A DNA stretch of 64,000 nt from Raoultibacter phocaeensis (GCF_901411515.1 NZ_CABDUX010000001.1:806001-870000), one strand, 5' to 3'; shown: positions 35,515 through 46,622, counted from the first letter of the stretch. Translations and numbers: made by a program. The notes: generated by a model from the letters alone, not told the origin.

Positions 35515-36090
35515 CTAATTCGCCACCAAAATCGTGAGTTTCGCGCCTGCCCGCCCGACGAGATCCTCGGTTTCGGGATCGTGGGCCGAGAACAGCGCCG
35601 TGCATTCGTATTCGCCGGGATCGAGATCCTGATCGAGCTTCGCCTTCTGGATGTGGTGATTCGGCTCGATCATGCCTGAGCGGAACACGAGCTCCCCCGT
35701 ATCGTCGCGGGTTATGTCCACCTGCATGAGGTAGCGGTTGCCCGGAACGTTCTCGATGCGCAGCTCGCCTTCGGAGAGCCCGTCGGCGAACTCCACCTTC
35801 GAGGTGATGGAGATGTTGAACATGCCCTCCTCCACCACGCGATCGAGCTCGGCCTGTATCTCTTCCTGCGTCTTGTTCTCCAGCTGGCCGAACTCTGCGT
35901 TCGGATCGCGCAGGGAACCGCCCGTGCACGATCGGACGAGGAGAAGGAGCGCGACGATGACGAGCACGACGGCCACGCCGATGAGCACCCTGCGGCGGAT
36001 GTTCGCGCGGCGGGCTTCTTCGGTTTGTTGCCCGTCGGGCGCACCGTCTTTTGGCTGCTCGCCGTATGCGGTGCCGTTCGGCTCGTTCAT
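35515..36090 (-). CDS. Cassette 1 gene d: single-pass membrane protein of an unnamed family
   Basis: The 191-residue protein has a short cytoplasmic N-terminus, a TM segment (about residues 30-50) and an outer domain of about 130 residues. The start of that domain reads NPNAEFGQL-like, then TQEEIQAELDRVVEEGMFNI. Later come ENVPGNRYLM, DDTGELVF, and a closing AKLTILVAN. Four proteins of this kind occur in the window (genes b and d of each cassette). The d type shares IEPNHHIQKA; the b type has IKPDSYLE. Similar small β-domain proteins occur in other Gram-positive surface loci. No function is known to me; a helper or anchor for the secreted partner is a guess. Confidence 0.75.
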   Translation of the reverse strand: MNEPNGTAYGEQPKDGAPDGQQTEEARRANIRRRVLIGVAVVLVIVALLLLVRSCTGGSLRDPNAEFGQLENKTQEEIQAELDRVVEEGMFNISITSKVEFADGLSEGELRIENVPGNRYLMQVDITRDDTGELVFRSGMIEPNHHIQKAKLDQDLDPGEYECTALFSAHDPETEDLVGRAGAKLTILVAN

Positions 36091-36124
36091 GGTTCGCTCC
36101 TCCTCTCGGTTCGTTCAGTCGATG

Positions 36125-36155
36125 CGGCCGGCCTGCGGGGGAAGCGGGCCGGCCG
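36125..36155 (-). promoter_or_regulatory. Hairpin between cassette 1 genes c and d
   Basis: CGGCCGGCC (36125-36133) pairs perfectly with 36147-36155 around a 13-base loop, about 20 bases after the stop of gene c. There is no T-run. Cassette 2 has an unrelated strong hairpin at the same place (58447-58485). It may stop or slow most transcription, or protect the 3' end of the gene c message. Confidence 0.5.
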
Positions 36156-36174
36156 TCATGCGTATGCCGCGCGG

Positions 36175-36885
36175 TTAGGCGGTCGGGGCGTCCGGATCCG
36201 GGGTCGGGTCCGGGTCGGGAGTCGGATCGGGGGTCGGATCGGGAACTACGGGGGTGCTGGGCTCGGTCGTGTCGAGTGCCACCGTGTAGGTGATGGTGAA
36301 CGCCTTCGTCGCGGTGCTGAGCGCCTTGTTGAGCTGCGAGTTCGTTGCAGCGACCGTGAAGGCGAGTTCGCCGTTCACGTCTTCCGCACCGTCGACGCCC
36401 GCCGTTTTGGCGACGATCTTCCAATCGAGGTCGGTCGCGGTCTCCGTCACGGTCCATGCCGTGCCGGTCCCGGGCGTGAGCTTCATGTTCATATCGCCGT
36501 AGGTCTCGGTGCTCGTGCTGGCCGTAGTGAGCGCGGTGTCCTTCAGGGCCCATCCGCTTTCAACCTTAGTCTCGGCCTTCGTCACCTTGACGGGGAGCGC
36601 CGACTTGTTGACCATCTTGTACACGCCCGCGGTCGGAACCGTCGTGGTGCCGCCGACGGTGGGCGCGGCGACGGTCATGGTGAGGGGCAGGGCAACGTCG
36701 ATCTGCGCCGCGAACGTTTCCACGAGCACTTCGGTCTTCGCAGGAGCCTCGGCCTTGCCGTCGGGCACTTCGAGCGGACTGGTGTTCATAGTGCCCACGC
36801 CCGCTGCTGCGAACGCCGCGGGCGCGGTTCCGAGCACGAGTGCGGCCGAGAGGGCGGTCGCCAGGGCTATGTTCTTCTTTTTCAT
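36175..36885 (-). CDS. Cassette 1 gene c: small secreted β-domain protein, strong RBS
   Basis: The 236-residue protein has a signal peptide (MKKKNIALATALSAALVL, cut after AFA), one β-rich domain, and a tail of Asp-Pro-Thr repeats (about residues 205-235). The domain carries VDVALPLTMTV-like strands and YKMVNKSALPVKVTKA. The same pattern occurs in gene c of cassette 2 (YNIVNNSVYPIKVASV). AGGAGG lies seven bases before the ATG, the strongest site in the cassette, so it is probably the most abundant product. Hence it could be a fibre or coat subunit that the larger proteins join. The fold and role are inferred; I recognise no named family. Confidence 0.7.
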   Translation of the reverse strand: MKKKNIALATALSAALVLGTAPAAFAAAGVGTMNTSPLEVPDGKAEAPAKTEVLVETFAAQIDVALPLTMTVAAPTVGGTTTVPTAGVYKMVNKSALPVKVTKAETKVESGWALKDTALTTASTSTETYGDMNMKLTPGTGTAWTVTETATDLDWKIVAKTAGVDGAEDVNGELAFTVAATNSQLNKALSTATKAFTITYTVALDTTEPSTPVVPDPTPDPTPDPDPTPDPDAPTA

Positions 36886-36985
36886 GGGTACCTCCTATTG
36901 TCGTATTCCTTCTGGTTTCTCCCCCGTAGCGCCGGCCGCCGGGTTCAGCTGCCGCGGCCACGGGCTTCGTGCTCCGGCATCGGCA

Positions 36986-37567
36986 TCACCCCTTCACGAT
37001 CAGCGTTACTTTTGCAGCAGCCTTGCCAACTTCTTCATGCGAGTCCTGGTCGAGGGCCGTGAACAGCGCCGTGGCCGGGTAGTTACCCTCGTCGAGGTCT
37101 TGGATGAGCTCGATGGTCTCGAGGTAGCTGTCGGGCTTGATGGCCTTGGACTCATATACCGTCTCGCCCGTATCGTCGAGGGTGATGGCAACCTGCATGA
37201 GGTAGCGGTTGCCCGGCACGTTCTCGATGTAGGCGGTTCCGGGCGATGCGCCGTCGTCGAACTCGATGGCGCTTGCGATGGAGATGTTGAACATGCCCTC
37301 CTCCACTACGCGGTCGAGCTCGGCCTGGATCTCCTCCTGCGTCTTGTACGGGGCCTGGCCCGTCTTCGCGTTCGGGTCGAAGATGTCCCCGCCGGCGAAG
37401 AAGAGCGCCGCCCCACCTGCGATCAGGAGCAGAAGCAGCAGCACGAGCACGATGAGGATGCGCTTCTTGCGCTTCTTGTTCGCCTCGCCCGCATCGCCCT
37501 CTGCAGCGAGCTGCGCGCCTTCGAGCCCTTCCGAGCCTGCCTGATCCTGTACGTCCGTATCTGCCAT
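36986..37567 (-). CDS. Cassette 1 gene b: single-pass membrane protein of the same unnamed family as d
   Basis: The 193-residue protein starts MADTDVQDQAGSEGLEG, has a basic stop-transfer (NKKRKKR), a TM segment (about 38-58), and an outer domain. The domain opens DIFDPNAKTGQAPYKTQEE and closes KAAAKVTLIVKG. It keeps EEGMFNISI and ENVPGNRYLM like its three paralogs. The frame is open much further upstream, but only as a shadow of gene a. The start at 37567 is 24 bases after the stop of gene a. Its counterpart in cassette 2 (59246-59806) is 186 residues. Confidence 0.75.
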   Translation of the reverse strand: MADTDVQDQAGSEGLEGAQLAAEGDAGEANKKRKKRILIVLVLLLLLLIAGGAALFFAGGDIFDPNAKTGQAPYKTQEEIQAELDRVVEEGMFNISIASAIEFDDGASPGTAYIENVPGNRYLMQVAITLDDTGETVYESKAIKPDSYLETIELIQDLDEGNYPATALFTALDQDSHEEVGKAAAKVTLIVKG

Positions 37568-37590
37568 GGTTCGCCTGTCTCCCTTTCCCG

Positions 37591-40500
37591 TTACTTGCCC
37601 TGCCATGCGCCCGCACCCTCGATGGTGAAGACGATTCCCGCGAAGTTCTGCGGCCCGTCCTGCGGCTTCCATTCGACGCCCTCGGGGATGGTCAGGCCGA
37701 ACTCCACGTCGAGCGTCGAGGGGTTCGTCTGCGTCCCCTTGGCCAGCACGAAATCGGGAGCCGCGCCCGCCGCAAGCGACGCCTCGCCGCCGAGCTTGAG
37801 CGCGAGATCGTTGCCCTTGCCGTCGCTCATTGTGAGCTCGACGTCGGCCGAGCCCTGCGGGAACACCTTCTCGGCGTCTGCTGCCGCCGTGCACGCCGCC
37901 GCAGCCACGCGCACGTCGCCCGAGCTGCGCGACGAGAACGCGCCCTTGGCCGCGCTCACCTCGCCCGTGTAGGCCTCGATGCCGATGCACGGCTTGATGG
38001 GGGCCGTCACGTCGATGACGAGGAGCTCCTGCCACTGCGCGTACAGGGTGACCGTCTTGTTCTTCTCGCTGGTGACGTTGTTGGCCTCGGCCTGGTCGGC
38101 GAACGCGTCGCCCGAGCCGTCGGCCTTCGTGTTCCAGCCCGTGAACGCGAAGCGCCTGCCGTCCGCCGTGCACACAAACGCGTTCTTCGGCAGGTTCTTG
38201 GCCGTGTCGTAGACCATGTCGACGTCGGCCATGCTGCCCGACAGCGTGCTGCCCTCGGGCTTGTTCGCGTCGAAGTGGAGCTTGTAGGGGTTGGCGGTCC
38301 ATCGGATGAGAAGCCATACCGCATCCTTCGGCTCACCCGGATTGCCCGTACCGAAGTTCGCTTTCTTCACCACTTCGCCGGGTTGGTGAACCGAGGTGCT
38401 GCCGTCGGCATGGTTACAGGTCCAGCCCGTTGCCGTGTAGCCCGTTTTCCAACATTCCGTCGTCGGCGGGAACTGGGGGATGGTGACATCTCGATCGTAT
38501 TCGGCCTCCATGGTGTCGCGCCAAGCGGCCGATGTCGGATAATTGCCGTCCATAGTGATAGTGTATTTGTTATGCTGCCAATGCACGTACAGGTAGATGA
38601 TGCCTCCGCGTGTGTCGGCCTCGGGCTGTTCGGCTAACACATCAACAACCTTCATGGAAGCACTTGCAGCGGTCGTAGTGCCTTGGCAGTTCGGTCGCGT
38701 GTTCCATCCGCTGAACCAGTATCCCGTGCGGAAATAAGGATTATTGGGCATCGTTATGGTTCCATCGTAGGTCACGGTGAGTTCTTGGGGGTCGGTTCCC
38801 GTCGTCGCATCGGTACCATTGCGGTTGAACCTCACTTTGTACTGCTTTGGGACCCACTTGGCATAGAGCGAAACGGTTACGTTGTCCTGCAGTGTAAGAT
38901 TCGCATACGCCTTTCCCGCTTCGTAGGTAGCGCCCTTGCCGTCCGCCTGCGTGTTCCAGCCACCGAATGTATAGCCTTCTCGAGCAAGGTTACCAACCCC
39001 CGGCATGGTCACGTTGACTGAAGTGGTAGTGCTGATAGAGCTGGGCGCGTTTCCCGAACCCCCATTTGCACCGAAGGAGATCCTGTAGTTGTTCAAGCGC
39101 CACTGCGCGTAGAGCGTCACGCGGGCTCCATCGGTAGCGGTAAGGTTTCTTTTCTTCGCACCTGGCTGATAGATCGTGCCGCCGTTGCGCTCGGTACCCC
39201 AGCCAGTGAACGTCTTGCCGGGAAGATTGAGCGAGCCTTTGTCAGAGAACGTGAGGTCCTGGTCGTACTTGACCGTCTGTTGCGCTGGGCGCGAACCTGC
39301 TCCGTAATTCTCGTCATAGTACACGTAATAGGTGATCGGCTCCCATACGGGATAGAACGAGACCTTTCCTGTTGTCTCGCCCTCGTTGTTTTCCGCAAGC
39401 ACGCTAATTACGTTGGCGGAAGCCCCTACGCTGTAGGTGGTGCCCTTGCCGTCATAGCGCGTATTCCAGCCAACGAATTTGTAGCCCGTTTTCGTGAACC
39501 GGTTCTGCGGCACGGTCACCTTCCCGCCGTAATAGCACGTCGGACTATCGGCAATCGGGTAATCGCCCGAAACGCCTTCGGGGCCTGTTATGCTGTACTT
39601 GGAGAAACCGACCGTGTATGTTCTACCCTTCCATTGGGCGTAGAGCGTAATGGTTGCCTTGTCGCTTGCGGAGAGCTTCGAGACCACCTGGCCTGCTTTA
39701 TACGAGGTGCCCGATCCGTTTTGTTGCGTGTTCCAGCCGTTGAATACGTAGCCGAATTTCCCCCATGCGCAGCTCGATAGGGTGACGTTTGCATCGTAGT
39801 TAATATTGGTATGGCTAGCTGGCCCTGAGCCAGAGTCGGAGCCGTTGCCGTTGTATACGATGTTGTACTTTACGATCGACCACTGCGCATAGAGCGGAAC
39901 CGTAGCATCTGGCCCCGGATCAAGGTTTAGCGATTGATTTGAGCTGTACGATGTACCGCTACCGTTTTCTGCCGTATTCCACTGAGTGGACGTATACCCT
40001 TGGCGCGAGAATCCGCAGGTCGAAACATTGGGCACCAATACCGATTGCCCATAGGTAACCGTTTGAACGTAAGGACTTGGGCCACTGCCGCCATTTGCGT
40101 TGTACACGATCTTGTACGTATAACCTTCGACTTTGATCGTGAAAGAAGTCTCAGCTACATTGTTTATCGTCACTCCGCGATACGTGCAATTGAGGGTAAA
40201 CTTGACTGTGGTTGTTCCGACATTGACCGGCAGATAACCGTACACTTTTGAGGAACCTACTCCACTTCCGTCGTCTATACCAGGCCCAACGTATTTTGCA
40301 ACCTTCCCATCTGGCGCTGTTCTAGGAATGCTCGCCTGAACCGAGCCAAAACCCAACGTAGAGAAGTTGGTCGTCGCAGTCACATCTTTAGGATCAGAAG
40401 ACACTCTATAGGTAAGCTTCAATTCGGAAACGCTTGCAGACACAGTTATGGGCTTAGCCTTGCTGGTGCCTACCTTCGTCGCCCATCCGGCAACAGCGCT

Positions 40501-43500
40501 CTTCGGGCTGTACACCGTGGGCAGAACGCCCCCGAATGGCGAGTTCCCTCCTGATGGAGCGGCGGATCCGAGGCTGAGCACGTCTGTAAGCTTTGTGCAG
40601 CCCCTAAATACGTTGTCTTCCACCTTCGTAACGTTTGGACCGAGAATGACCTTCGAGATGTTCGTGCAGCCGTTGAACGCGTACGAGCCGATCGTCGTAA
40701 GCTTGATCGGCGCTTCGAAGGCCGTAAGGGATGTGCAGTTGCTGAACGTCGAACCGCCGATGGTTGTCACGTTTTCGGCACCGTTCACCGTCGCAAGGCT
40801 CGTGCAGTCCGAAAACGCTGCGTTGCCGAGGATGGTCACCTTGTCTGAGATGTCGATGGACGGCAAAGCAGAGCATCCGTAGAATGCAGAATTGCCGATT
40901 GACGAAATTTTGTCCATGCCAACAACGGACTTGAGCTTGACGCAGCCGTAGAATACCTCGTCTTTCAGCTCGGTGACGCCAGACGAAATATTCGCCGTTG
41001 TGAGCGATGCGCAGTCTTTGAAAGCCCATGCGCCTACGCTCGCCGTACCGTAGGGCAAGTTAAGCTCTTTGATGGCCGTTCGCTCGAACGCCGCGTCGCC
41101 GATCGTTAGGCCGTCTGCCACAGAAAGCTTGCCGTTAGCCCGGCTGATGGTCAAAGTTCCGCCGAGGCTGGCGCAGCCTTTGAACGCATTGTTGCCTATG
41201 CTTTGCAACGAGCCTTCCATGGTGAAGCCCGAATTACCCGTAAAGCCGTTCCACGAAAGGCTTGTGCACCCTTGGAAGGTTCCCACTTCGATTCGATGGA
41301 TCTGATACGGAAGCGTTACGTGGCTTACCTTCGTACAATTCGCGAAAGCATAGGGCCCGATGTAGGTGAGCGTGTCCGGAAGGTTCTTGACGCTACCCAT
41401 GTTCGAACAGCCCTCGAACGCTCGGGGGCCGATGTACTCGAGATCCGTCGCGAGCTTGACGCGGTTCCACTGCATGCCGGTGCAGCCTTGGAAGGTTCCC
41501 TCTTCGATGCGTTTGACGGAGGGGATTCTTAAGAATCTCGTGTTCGCATCGTCAACGTCTTTGGCCAGATTCGTGCAGCCGGCGAACGCGTAGGAACCGA
41601 TGCTCGTAACGGTTTCGGGTATGGTGACGGCACGCATGTACGTCGAATTCCTGAACGCGCTCGGGCCGACGGATGTCAGCGTGGTCGGCATTTTGAAGTA
41701 CGTCCAGCTGAGTTTGGGCGTATCCCGGAAGCAGCTGTCGGGGATGGACGGCACGGAGGTTGCGGAGAAGTCAAAGCGCTCGAGAACCGTGCAGCCCTTG
41801 AACGCCTGCGCCCCCATACTCTTGATGGTGCTCGGGAGCTTCACGCGCCGAAGGCCCGTGTTGCCCGCGAAACCTCGGGCCGTCACGGCCGAAACCGTGT
41901 AGCTCTTGCCGCCGTACGACACCGATGAGGGGAACGTAACGAGAGACGTACTGTTGGGCACGCTCGCGCTCGCCTGCCCGATCGACACGGTGCCGTCGGC
42001 GAGCATGGTGTAGGTGTAGTTGCCGCTCACGAACGTGTCGCCCGTTGCGCGGGGGGCGACCTCCGCCGTCGCGAGGGGCTCGGCCGAAAGCGCGGCGGTC
42101 GAGCGCAGGATGGCGTAGTCGGGGACCACCGGCTCGGCCGGCTCCTCGGTTCCGGGTTCGGGTTCGGTGCCTTCCGCGGGCTCTTCGCCTTCCGGGGTCT
42201 CGCCCGGCTCGCCTTCCGCAGGTGCGTCGCCTTCGTTGCCCTCGGTCCCGTCGTCAGCGGGAGCTTCGGGATCGCCCTCGGTCCCGTCGTCCGCGGGTTT
42301 ATCGCCCTCGGTGCCTTCCCCACCTTCTGCGGGGGGCTCTTCGGCGGATGCTTCCACCACCTCGACGGTGCGGGATGCGCGGGCGAGCGTTATGCCGTCG
42401 AGCTCGAGCGACACGGCCACCTCGGTGGCGCCCGCCTTCCTGCCCTCGACGGTGCCGTCGGCGTCGACCGAGAGGGGCTTGGCCGCGTAGGCGAACGACG
42501 CCTCCACGCCTTCCGGCGCTTCGAGGGTCCCGCCGTCGAACAGGTCCGCGGTCTCGCCGACTTCGACGGTCAAGGGCTCGGCTGGAAGGGCCACGCCGTA
42601 GGGCAGCACGTGGTTGCCGCTTGCCACGACGCCGGGGTTCCACGCGTAGCCTTCCGCTTCAGTAGCCGGGCAGTAGAGGGAAACGCCGCTACATCCCTCG
42701 ACGGCGCTCGGGGCCGCATCGACCTCGGAGAGCGCGACGATGCGCGCAAGCGACGCGCAGTCCGCGAAGGCGCGCTCGCCCGCGGCCTCGACCGACGCGG
42801 GAAGCACGACGTCTTCGAGGGCCGTTCCCTCGAACGCCGAGGCGCCGACGGTGCGCAGGCCCTCTTCGAGCGAAGCCGCCGCGAGGTTCCCGCATCCTGC
42901 GAACGCGGATTCGCCGATGGCCGTTACGGAGGCAGGCACGGCCACCGACGCTATCCCCGTTCCCGCGAAGCCGCGCGGGGCGATCTCGGAGACGCGGTAG
43001 GTCACGCCGTCGACCGTTCCCGTCGAGGGGACGGCGAGCTCGCTTTCCGGCTCGCCCTCGCCCTGCCAGAAAACCGACAGCGTGTAGTCATTGAGCAGCG
43101 TGTAGGCGAAGCCCGCTTCGTCGGGCTCCGGCGGGGCGGCCGGTTCGCCTTCGCCGTCGGGGGAGGGGGTCGGTGCGGCAGGCTCTTTGAAGCTCGCGAA
43201 GCCCGCTTCCTCCCATACGGCTTTGCGCTCGGCGCGGGCCTCTTCGCCGGGAAGCACCACAGTGGCTTCCGCCTTCGTCTCGTCGGCAAACGCGGCGGAG
43301 TCGATGGAATCCACGTGCCCCGGAGCGACGATGGTCGAAAGCGACGTCGCGTCTGCGAAGGCCGCCTCGGCGATCATAGTGGTTTCGGGGGTGATGACCG
43401 CAGATTCGCGTCCCGCTGCGGGCGCGTACAGAAGCTCGGCGAGGTCGCGGGTGTAGAGCATGCCGTCGCGCGCCGCGAGCGCCTGGTTGCCCTCGCCCAC

Positions 43501-44366
43501 CGAGACGGCCGCGAGCTCGGCGGTTCCCGAGAACACGGAGGCGTCGGCGGAAGTTGTCTCATCCGGGAGGTACGCGACACCCTTTTTTGCCGCGGGGACG
43601 AAGAGGAGCTCGGCGAGGCCCCGGTCGAAGAGCATGCCGTCGAAGCTCGCGTAGGTTTCGCTCTTCTCGTCGACGAAGACGGATTCGAGGCCCGCGAGCG
43701 CCTCGAGCGATTCGATGTCGATGTCCCGGACGGTTCCGGGTAGCGAGAGCGACCTTACTTCAGATGCGCTGAGATTTGCGCCCCCCCCCGAATGGTGACG
43801 GCCGAAACGGAGTACGTATCGTCGCCCGTTTTGATTTCAGTCGGCACGACGACCTCGGTCGGGGCCTGATCACCGTAGAAACCCGTGAGGGTGACAGTGG
43901 TGCCTTCGGGGTTCACGCTGTATTCGAGGCCGTCGAACACGAGCGTGCCCACTTGGGCTTTCGGGGCCTCGGACGCAAGCGGCACTTCGCTTACCGCTTG
44001 GCTCTGCTGGGGCGCTTTTCCGGCTTGGCCAGCGGCGTCAGCGGTTGCCGACTTTTCGGCGGCCTTGCCGAGCTCGACGGTTTCGGAGATGCGCTCGGGG
44101 GTAATTGCCGGTGTGCCTTCTTCGGCGGGCTGCTCGGGCTCGGCTGCAGGCTCGTGGACGGGCTCCTTCGCAGAGTCGTCCGAGGCGGCGGGAGGTGCGG
44201 AAGCGTCGGGAGCGGCCTTGCCAGACGCGGCGCCCAAACCCTCGTCGGCCATGGCCCACGGCACGCCGGTCACCATCAAGGAAAACGCGAGCACGACGGA
44301 TAGTACGACTTTCGCGCCCTTGCGGGCCGATATCTTCCCCATTGTATTGCGTTTCATTGTACTCAT
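37591..44366 (-). CDS. Cassette 1 gene a: giant secreted LRR/InlB-repeat protein, out of frame at a G9 tract
   Basis: The signal peptide and first 200 residues (MSTMKRNTMGKISARKG to about VTIRGGAQ) are in one frame, 44366-43755. The rest, about 2050 residues, is in another from the tract at 43781-43789 to the stop at 37591. One more G (or two fewer) would join them: VTIRGGG, then NLSASEVRSLSLPGTVR, with no stop between. The joined protein of about 2259 residues has BspA-type leucine-rich repeats in two blocks. An acidic Pro/Glu linker (GEEPAEGTEPEPGTEE) lies between the blocks. Eight or more InlB_B repeats (NANGGSG, GW.T and LYAQW pattern) follow, then a C-terminal β-domain (APIKPCIGIEAYTGEV). 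In this sequence the gene is OFF. LRR/InlB proteins bind host surfaces in other bacteria. No C-terminal anchor is seen. Confidence 0.8.
43781..43789. repeat. G9 (C9) tract at the frame break of gene a
   Basis: Nine C on the plus strand (nine G on the coding strand) lie exactly where the reading frame switches. With nine G the protein ends 8 codons later at TAA. With ten G the frame runs on into the 2000-residue body. This is a classic slipped-strand switch, or a base-calling error in a homopolymer. Confidence 0.85.
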
Positions 44367-44421
44367 CCCTTGCAGAACCTTGGTAATTGCTTCGCTGCGG
44401 CCCTAGCGGGTCGATGATGAC

Positions 44422-44450
44422 ATAATTGGTTCGAATTAGATCGGTGTCAA
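44422..44450 (-). promoter_or_regulatory. Predicted promoter of cassette 1
   Basis: On the minus strand a perfect TTGACA (44445-44450) is followed after 17 bases by AATTAT (44422-44427). This lies about 55 bases before the start of gene a in an AT-rich patch. No other clear promoter is seen before the next six genes. Confidence 0.6.
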
Positions 44451-45112
44451 TTCAATTTTTTCTTGCACATGGAAGTGGGGAGCGCTTGGGGATGGCTTCA
44501 ACCCATGGTTTCGGTGGAGTTTTACGAAACAGCAGCCCATCAGGCGCTATTGCCCGTTCTTTAGCCCAGTCGGTTCCTCGGATTTAGACGAATTCACAAT
44601 TCCTACACATTTTGCGGGGCGCCTTGCGGCGGGCGCATCGGGGCTCGCTGGGGGTGCCTTGCGGCGACATTGTCCAGGCTCGCAAAGGGCGTCGGGAACG
44701 AGTGGTGCGCGCGGCGGAGCGGCCATCATCGGATCCCGAGGACGCCTCGCTAGGTTTCGGAAGTTGCACTTCGGGCAGGGAGGCTCCGGCATACTCTGCG
44801 GTTTCGGAAGCGGCTAGCCTTCGCGCGGGGTTTTCCAGCGGCACGCTCTGCGGCATCGGCCGCGTCGAGGCACAGGACGCGGTCCTCGGTGACGTAGCGC
44901 GCCACTTCGCGCAGTCCCCACGACTCGTCGAGCATCTTGGCGGCGGTGCCGTACTCGGGCTCTAGCATGCGGTGCATGTCCTCGCGCTGCGGCCCGGTGC
45001 CGGCCTGTCGTGCTTTCTGGGCTGGGATACTAGCACATGTTCGCGGGTAAACGGCGAACCTGAACGCTTCGAGGCGGAGGCCGACCATTCCCGTTAACCG
45101 GAAGGCTTTTGC
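44451..45112. other. Spacer with at most a gene remnant
   Basis: The only stretch with protein-like codon use is 44750-44977 on the minus strand (75 codons, MHRMLEPEYGTAAKMLDES, then REVARYVTEDRVLCLDAADA), preceded by GCGAGG. I recognise no family, and the end of the frame loses coding character. It may be a remnant. The rest holds nothing I can identify. Confidence 0.3.
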
Positions 45113-46411
45113 CTACGGGCCGAATGCCCTGAGAGGGATAACGTACACGCCTTCCTCGGCTTGATAGGCGTATTCGCCGATGCCGGTGAGCACGGCCAAG
45201 AATTCCGGGGGACGCATGCGCGCTTTGGGGTTCTCGCTCACTTTCGCTCGCAGCCGCTTCAGCGAGGCGATTCCCGCATCCGCTTTGACGCTTCCCAGCT
45301 TGAACTCGAATGCGCACCAGCGACCGTCGGCCAGCTCTATCACGGCGTCGGCCTCCAGGCCGCTGTCGTCGCGGTAATACCTTATGGGGGTAGAGGCGGC
45401 TTCGTTCAGGGCGCGGGCGTAAACCGAGAGGTCGCGGATGCAAAGGTTCTCGAAGATGAGCCCAAAGGTCTGCCAGTCTTCCAAGATGGAGCGCTCGTTC
45501 ATACCGAGGAGGGCAACCGCCAAAGAGGAATCGGCCAAATAGCGCTTCGGTTTGACGGAAAAGCGCTTCGGAGAACGGCGCTGCGGAACCCACCCAGGCA
45601 CTTCCTCTACGAAATAGAGCGCTTTGAGAAGCTCGAGGTACGAGGCAAGGGTCTCCGCTGTTATGAAGGGCTCTTCTCCGTTGGAGAGATCAGCAAGGAT
45701 GGTTTTGTGCGTGGCGGATTGTCCAAGGGTGCGTGCGAGCGATTGGGCCACTCGTCGAGCCGTCCCGGCGCTTTTCCCATGGCGGGGGACGCTTTCCTCG
45801 AAGAGAAGGCTGAGGTACTCCCTTGCTGTTATCTGGGCTTGAGAGGGAGTCAGATCGAGCACCTCCGGCCAGCCTCCCCGGCAAGCCGCCGCTGCAAGAG
45901 AGGCGGCGTCGGGAATGGCGACGGCACGCTTGAACTTCCCCTCGAACAGGGCGGAAAGCGAAACTTCGGCGGACGAGTCGCCCGACTCCGCAAGACTGAG
46001 AGGATGCATTCGAACCCGCCCGATTCGGCCTGCACCGCTGTGAAGCGACTTCGCCTCGGGATTGTCTTTCCTTATAGGCGTGGAGGATCCTGTGAGAAGC
46101 CATGCGCCTCGTAGGCCGCGCTTTTGGTCGACGGCATGGCGAACGGTGTTCCAGATGTTGGGGGCAAGTTGCCATTCGTCTATGACGTGGGGACGAGTGC
46201 CTTCGAGCATAGCTTGCGGATCCGACTGGGCGAGGTCAAGCGCGCGATCCACGTAGCTGATGCTTCGACCGTGTCGGCATGCAGTCCATGTCTTGCCGCA
46301 CCATTTCGTGCCCGCCACCTCCACCGCGCCGAAGATATCCAGGTAACGTTCCACTTGCGCGTCAACGATGCGCGGGATGTAATCTGCAAGGTCGGGAAGG
46401 GGGTCGATCAT
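45113..46411 (-). CDS. Second AAA-family ATPase with DUF4143
   Basis: The 432-residue protein belongs to the same family as 4335-5558 but to a different branch. Walker A is VAGTKWCGKTWTA (about residues 32-44), with a Trp in the loop. Walker B is HVIDEWQLAPNIW, and LLTGSSTPI follows. The C-terminal DUF4143 part has FGLIFENLCIRDLSVYARA, YYRDDSGLEADAVIELADG and CAFEFKLG, which resembles a D-ExK nuclease core. Its upstream region has repeated TTCCG motifs, like the first ATPase gene. It lies between the two adhesin cassettes with no cofactor genes around it. Confidence 0.88.
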   Translation of the reverse strand: MIDPLPDLADYIPRIVDAQVERYLDIFGAVEVAGTKWCGKTWTACRHGRSISYVDRALDLAQSDPQAMLEGTRPHVIDEWQLAPNIWNTVRHAVDQKRGLRGAWLLTGSSTPIRKDNPEAKSLHSGAGRIGRVRMHPLSLAESGDSSAEVSLSALFEGKFKRAVAIPDAASLAAAACRGGWPEVLDLTPSQAQITAREYLSLLFEESVPRHGKSAGTARRVAQSLARTLGQSATHKTILADLSNGEEPFITAETLASYLELLKALYFVEEVPGWVPQRRSPKRFSVKPKRYLADSSLAVALLGMNERSILEDWQTFGLIFENLCIRDLSVYARALNEAASTPIRYYRDDSGLEADAVIELADGRWCAFEFKLGSVKADAGIASLKRLRAKVSENPKARMRPPEFLAVLTGIGEYAYQAEEGVYVIPLRAFGP

Positions 46412-46478
46412 GGGGCCTCCTCGCTCGGAAGGACGAATAAGGGTATTCTACTCTTCCCTTAGCGAAGATTCTAGCACT

Positions 46479-46622
46479 ATTCGTGAAAATCCGAGTTTTC
46501 CATTCGTGAAATTCCGAGTTTTCCATTCCGCATTTTCCGAATGTAAGGCAATGGTGCCAGATGTTTTTATCCTTTGCTTAGCTGTTCCGAAATTGTAGTA
46601 GATTTAATTCCGAAAATGTAGG
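46479..46622. repeat. Tandem TTCCG-type repeats upstream of the second ATPase
   Basis: A 23-bp unit (ATTCGTGAAAWTCCGAGTTT core) occurs head to tail at 46479-46501 and 46502-46524. TTCCG recurs at 46526 and 46535. A second motif, TTCCGAAAWTGTAG, occurs at 46585 and 46608, again 23 bp apart. They span the promoter side of the ATPase gene and look like operator arrays. Confidence 0.6.

Noticed and set aside
33705-35537. 610-codon plus-strand open frame antisense to gene e of cassette 1
   Set aside because: High-GC codon bias leaves the opposite strand open; the translation is Arg/His/Val-rich with no domain, and the minus-strand gene has signal peptide, repeats and TM segment.
37568-38317. Upstream extension of cassette 1 gene b by 250 codons
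   Set aside because: Arg/Gly-rich shadow of gene a; the protein family starts at the short cytoplasmic tail.
46479-46622. Short CRISPR-like array
   Set aside because: Units are adjacent 23-mers with no spacers and no cas genes; they sit at a promoter.
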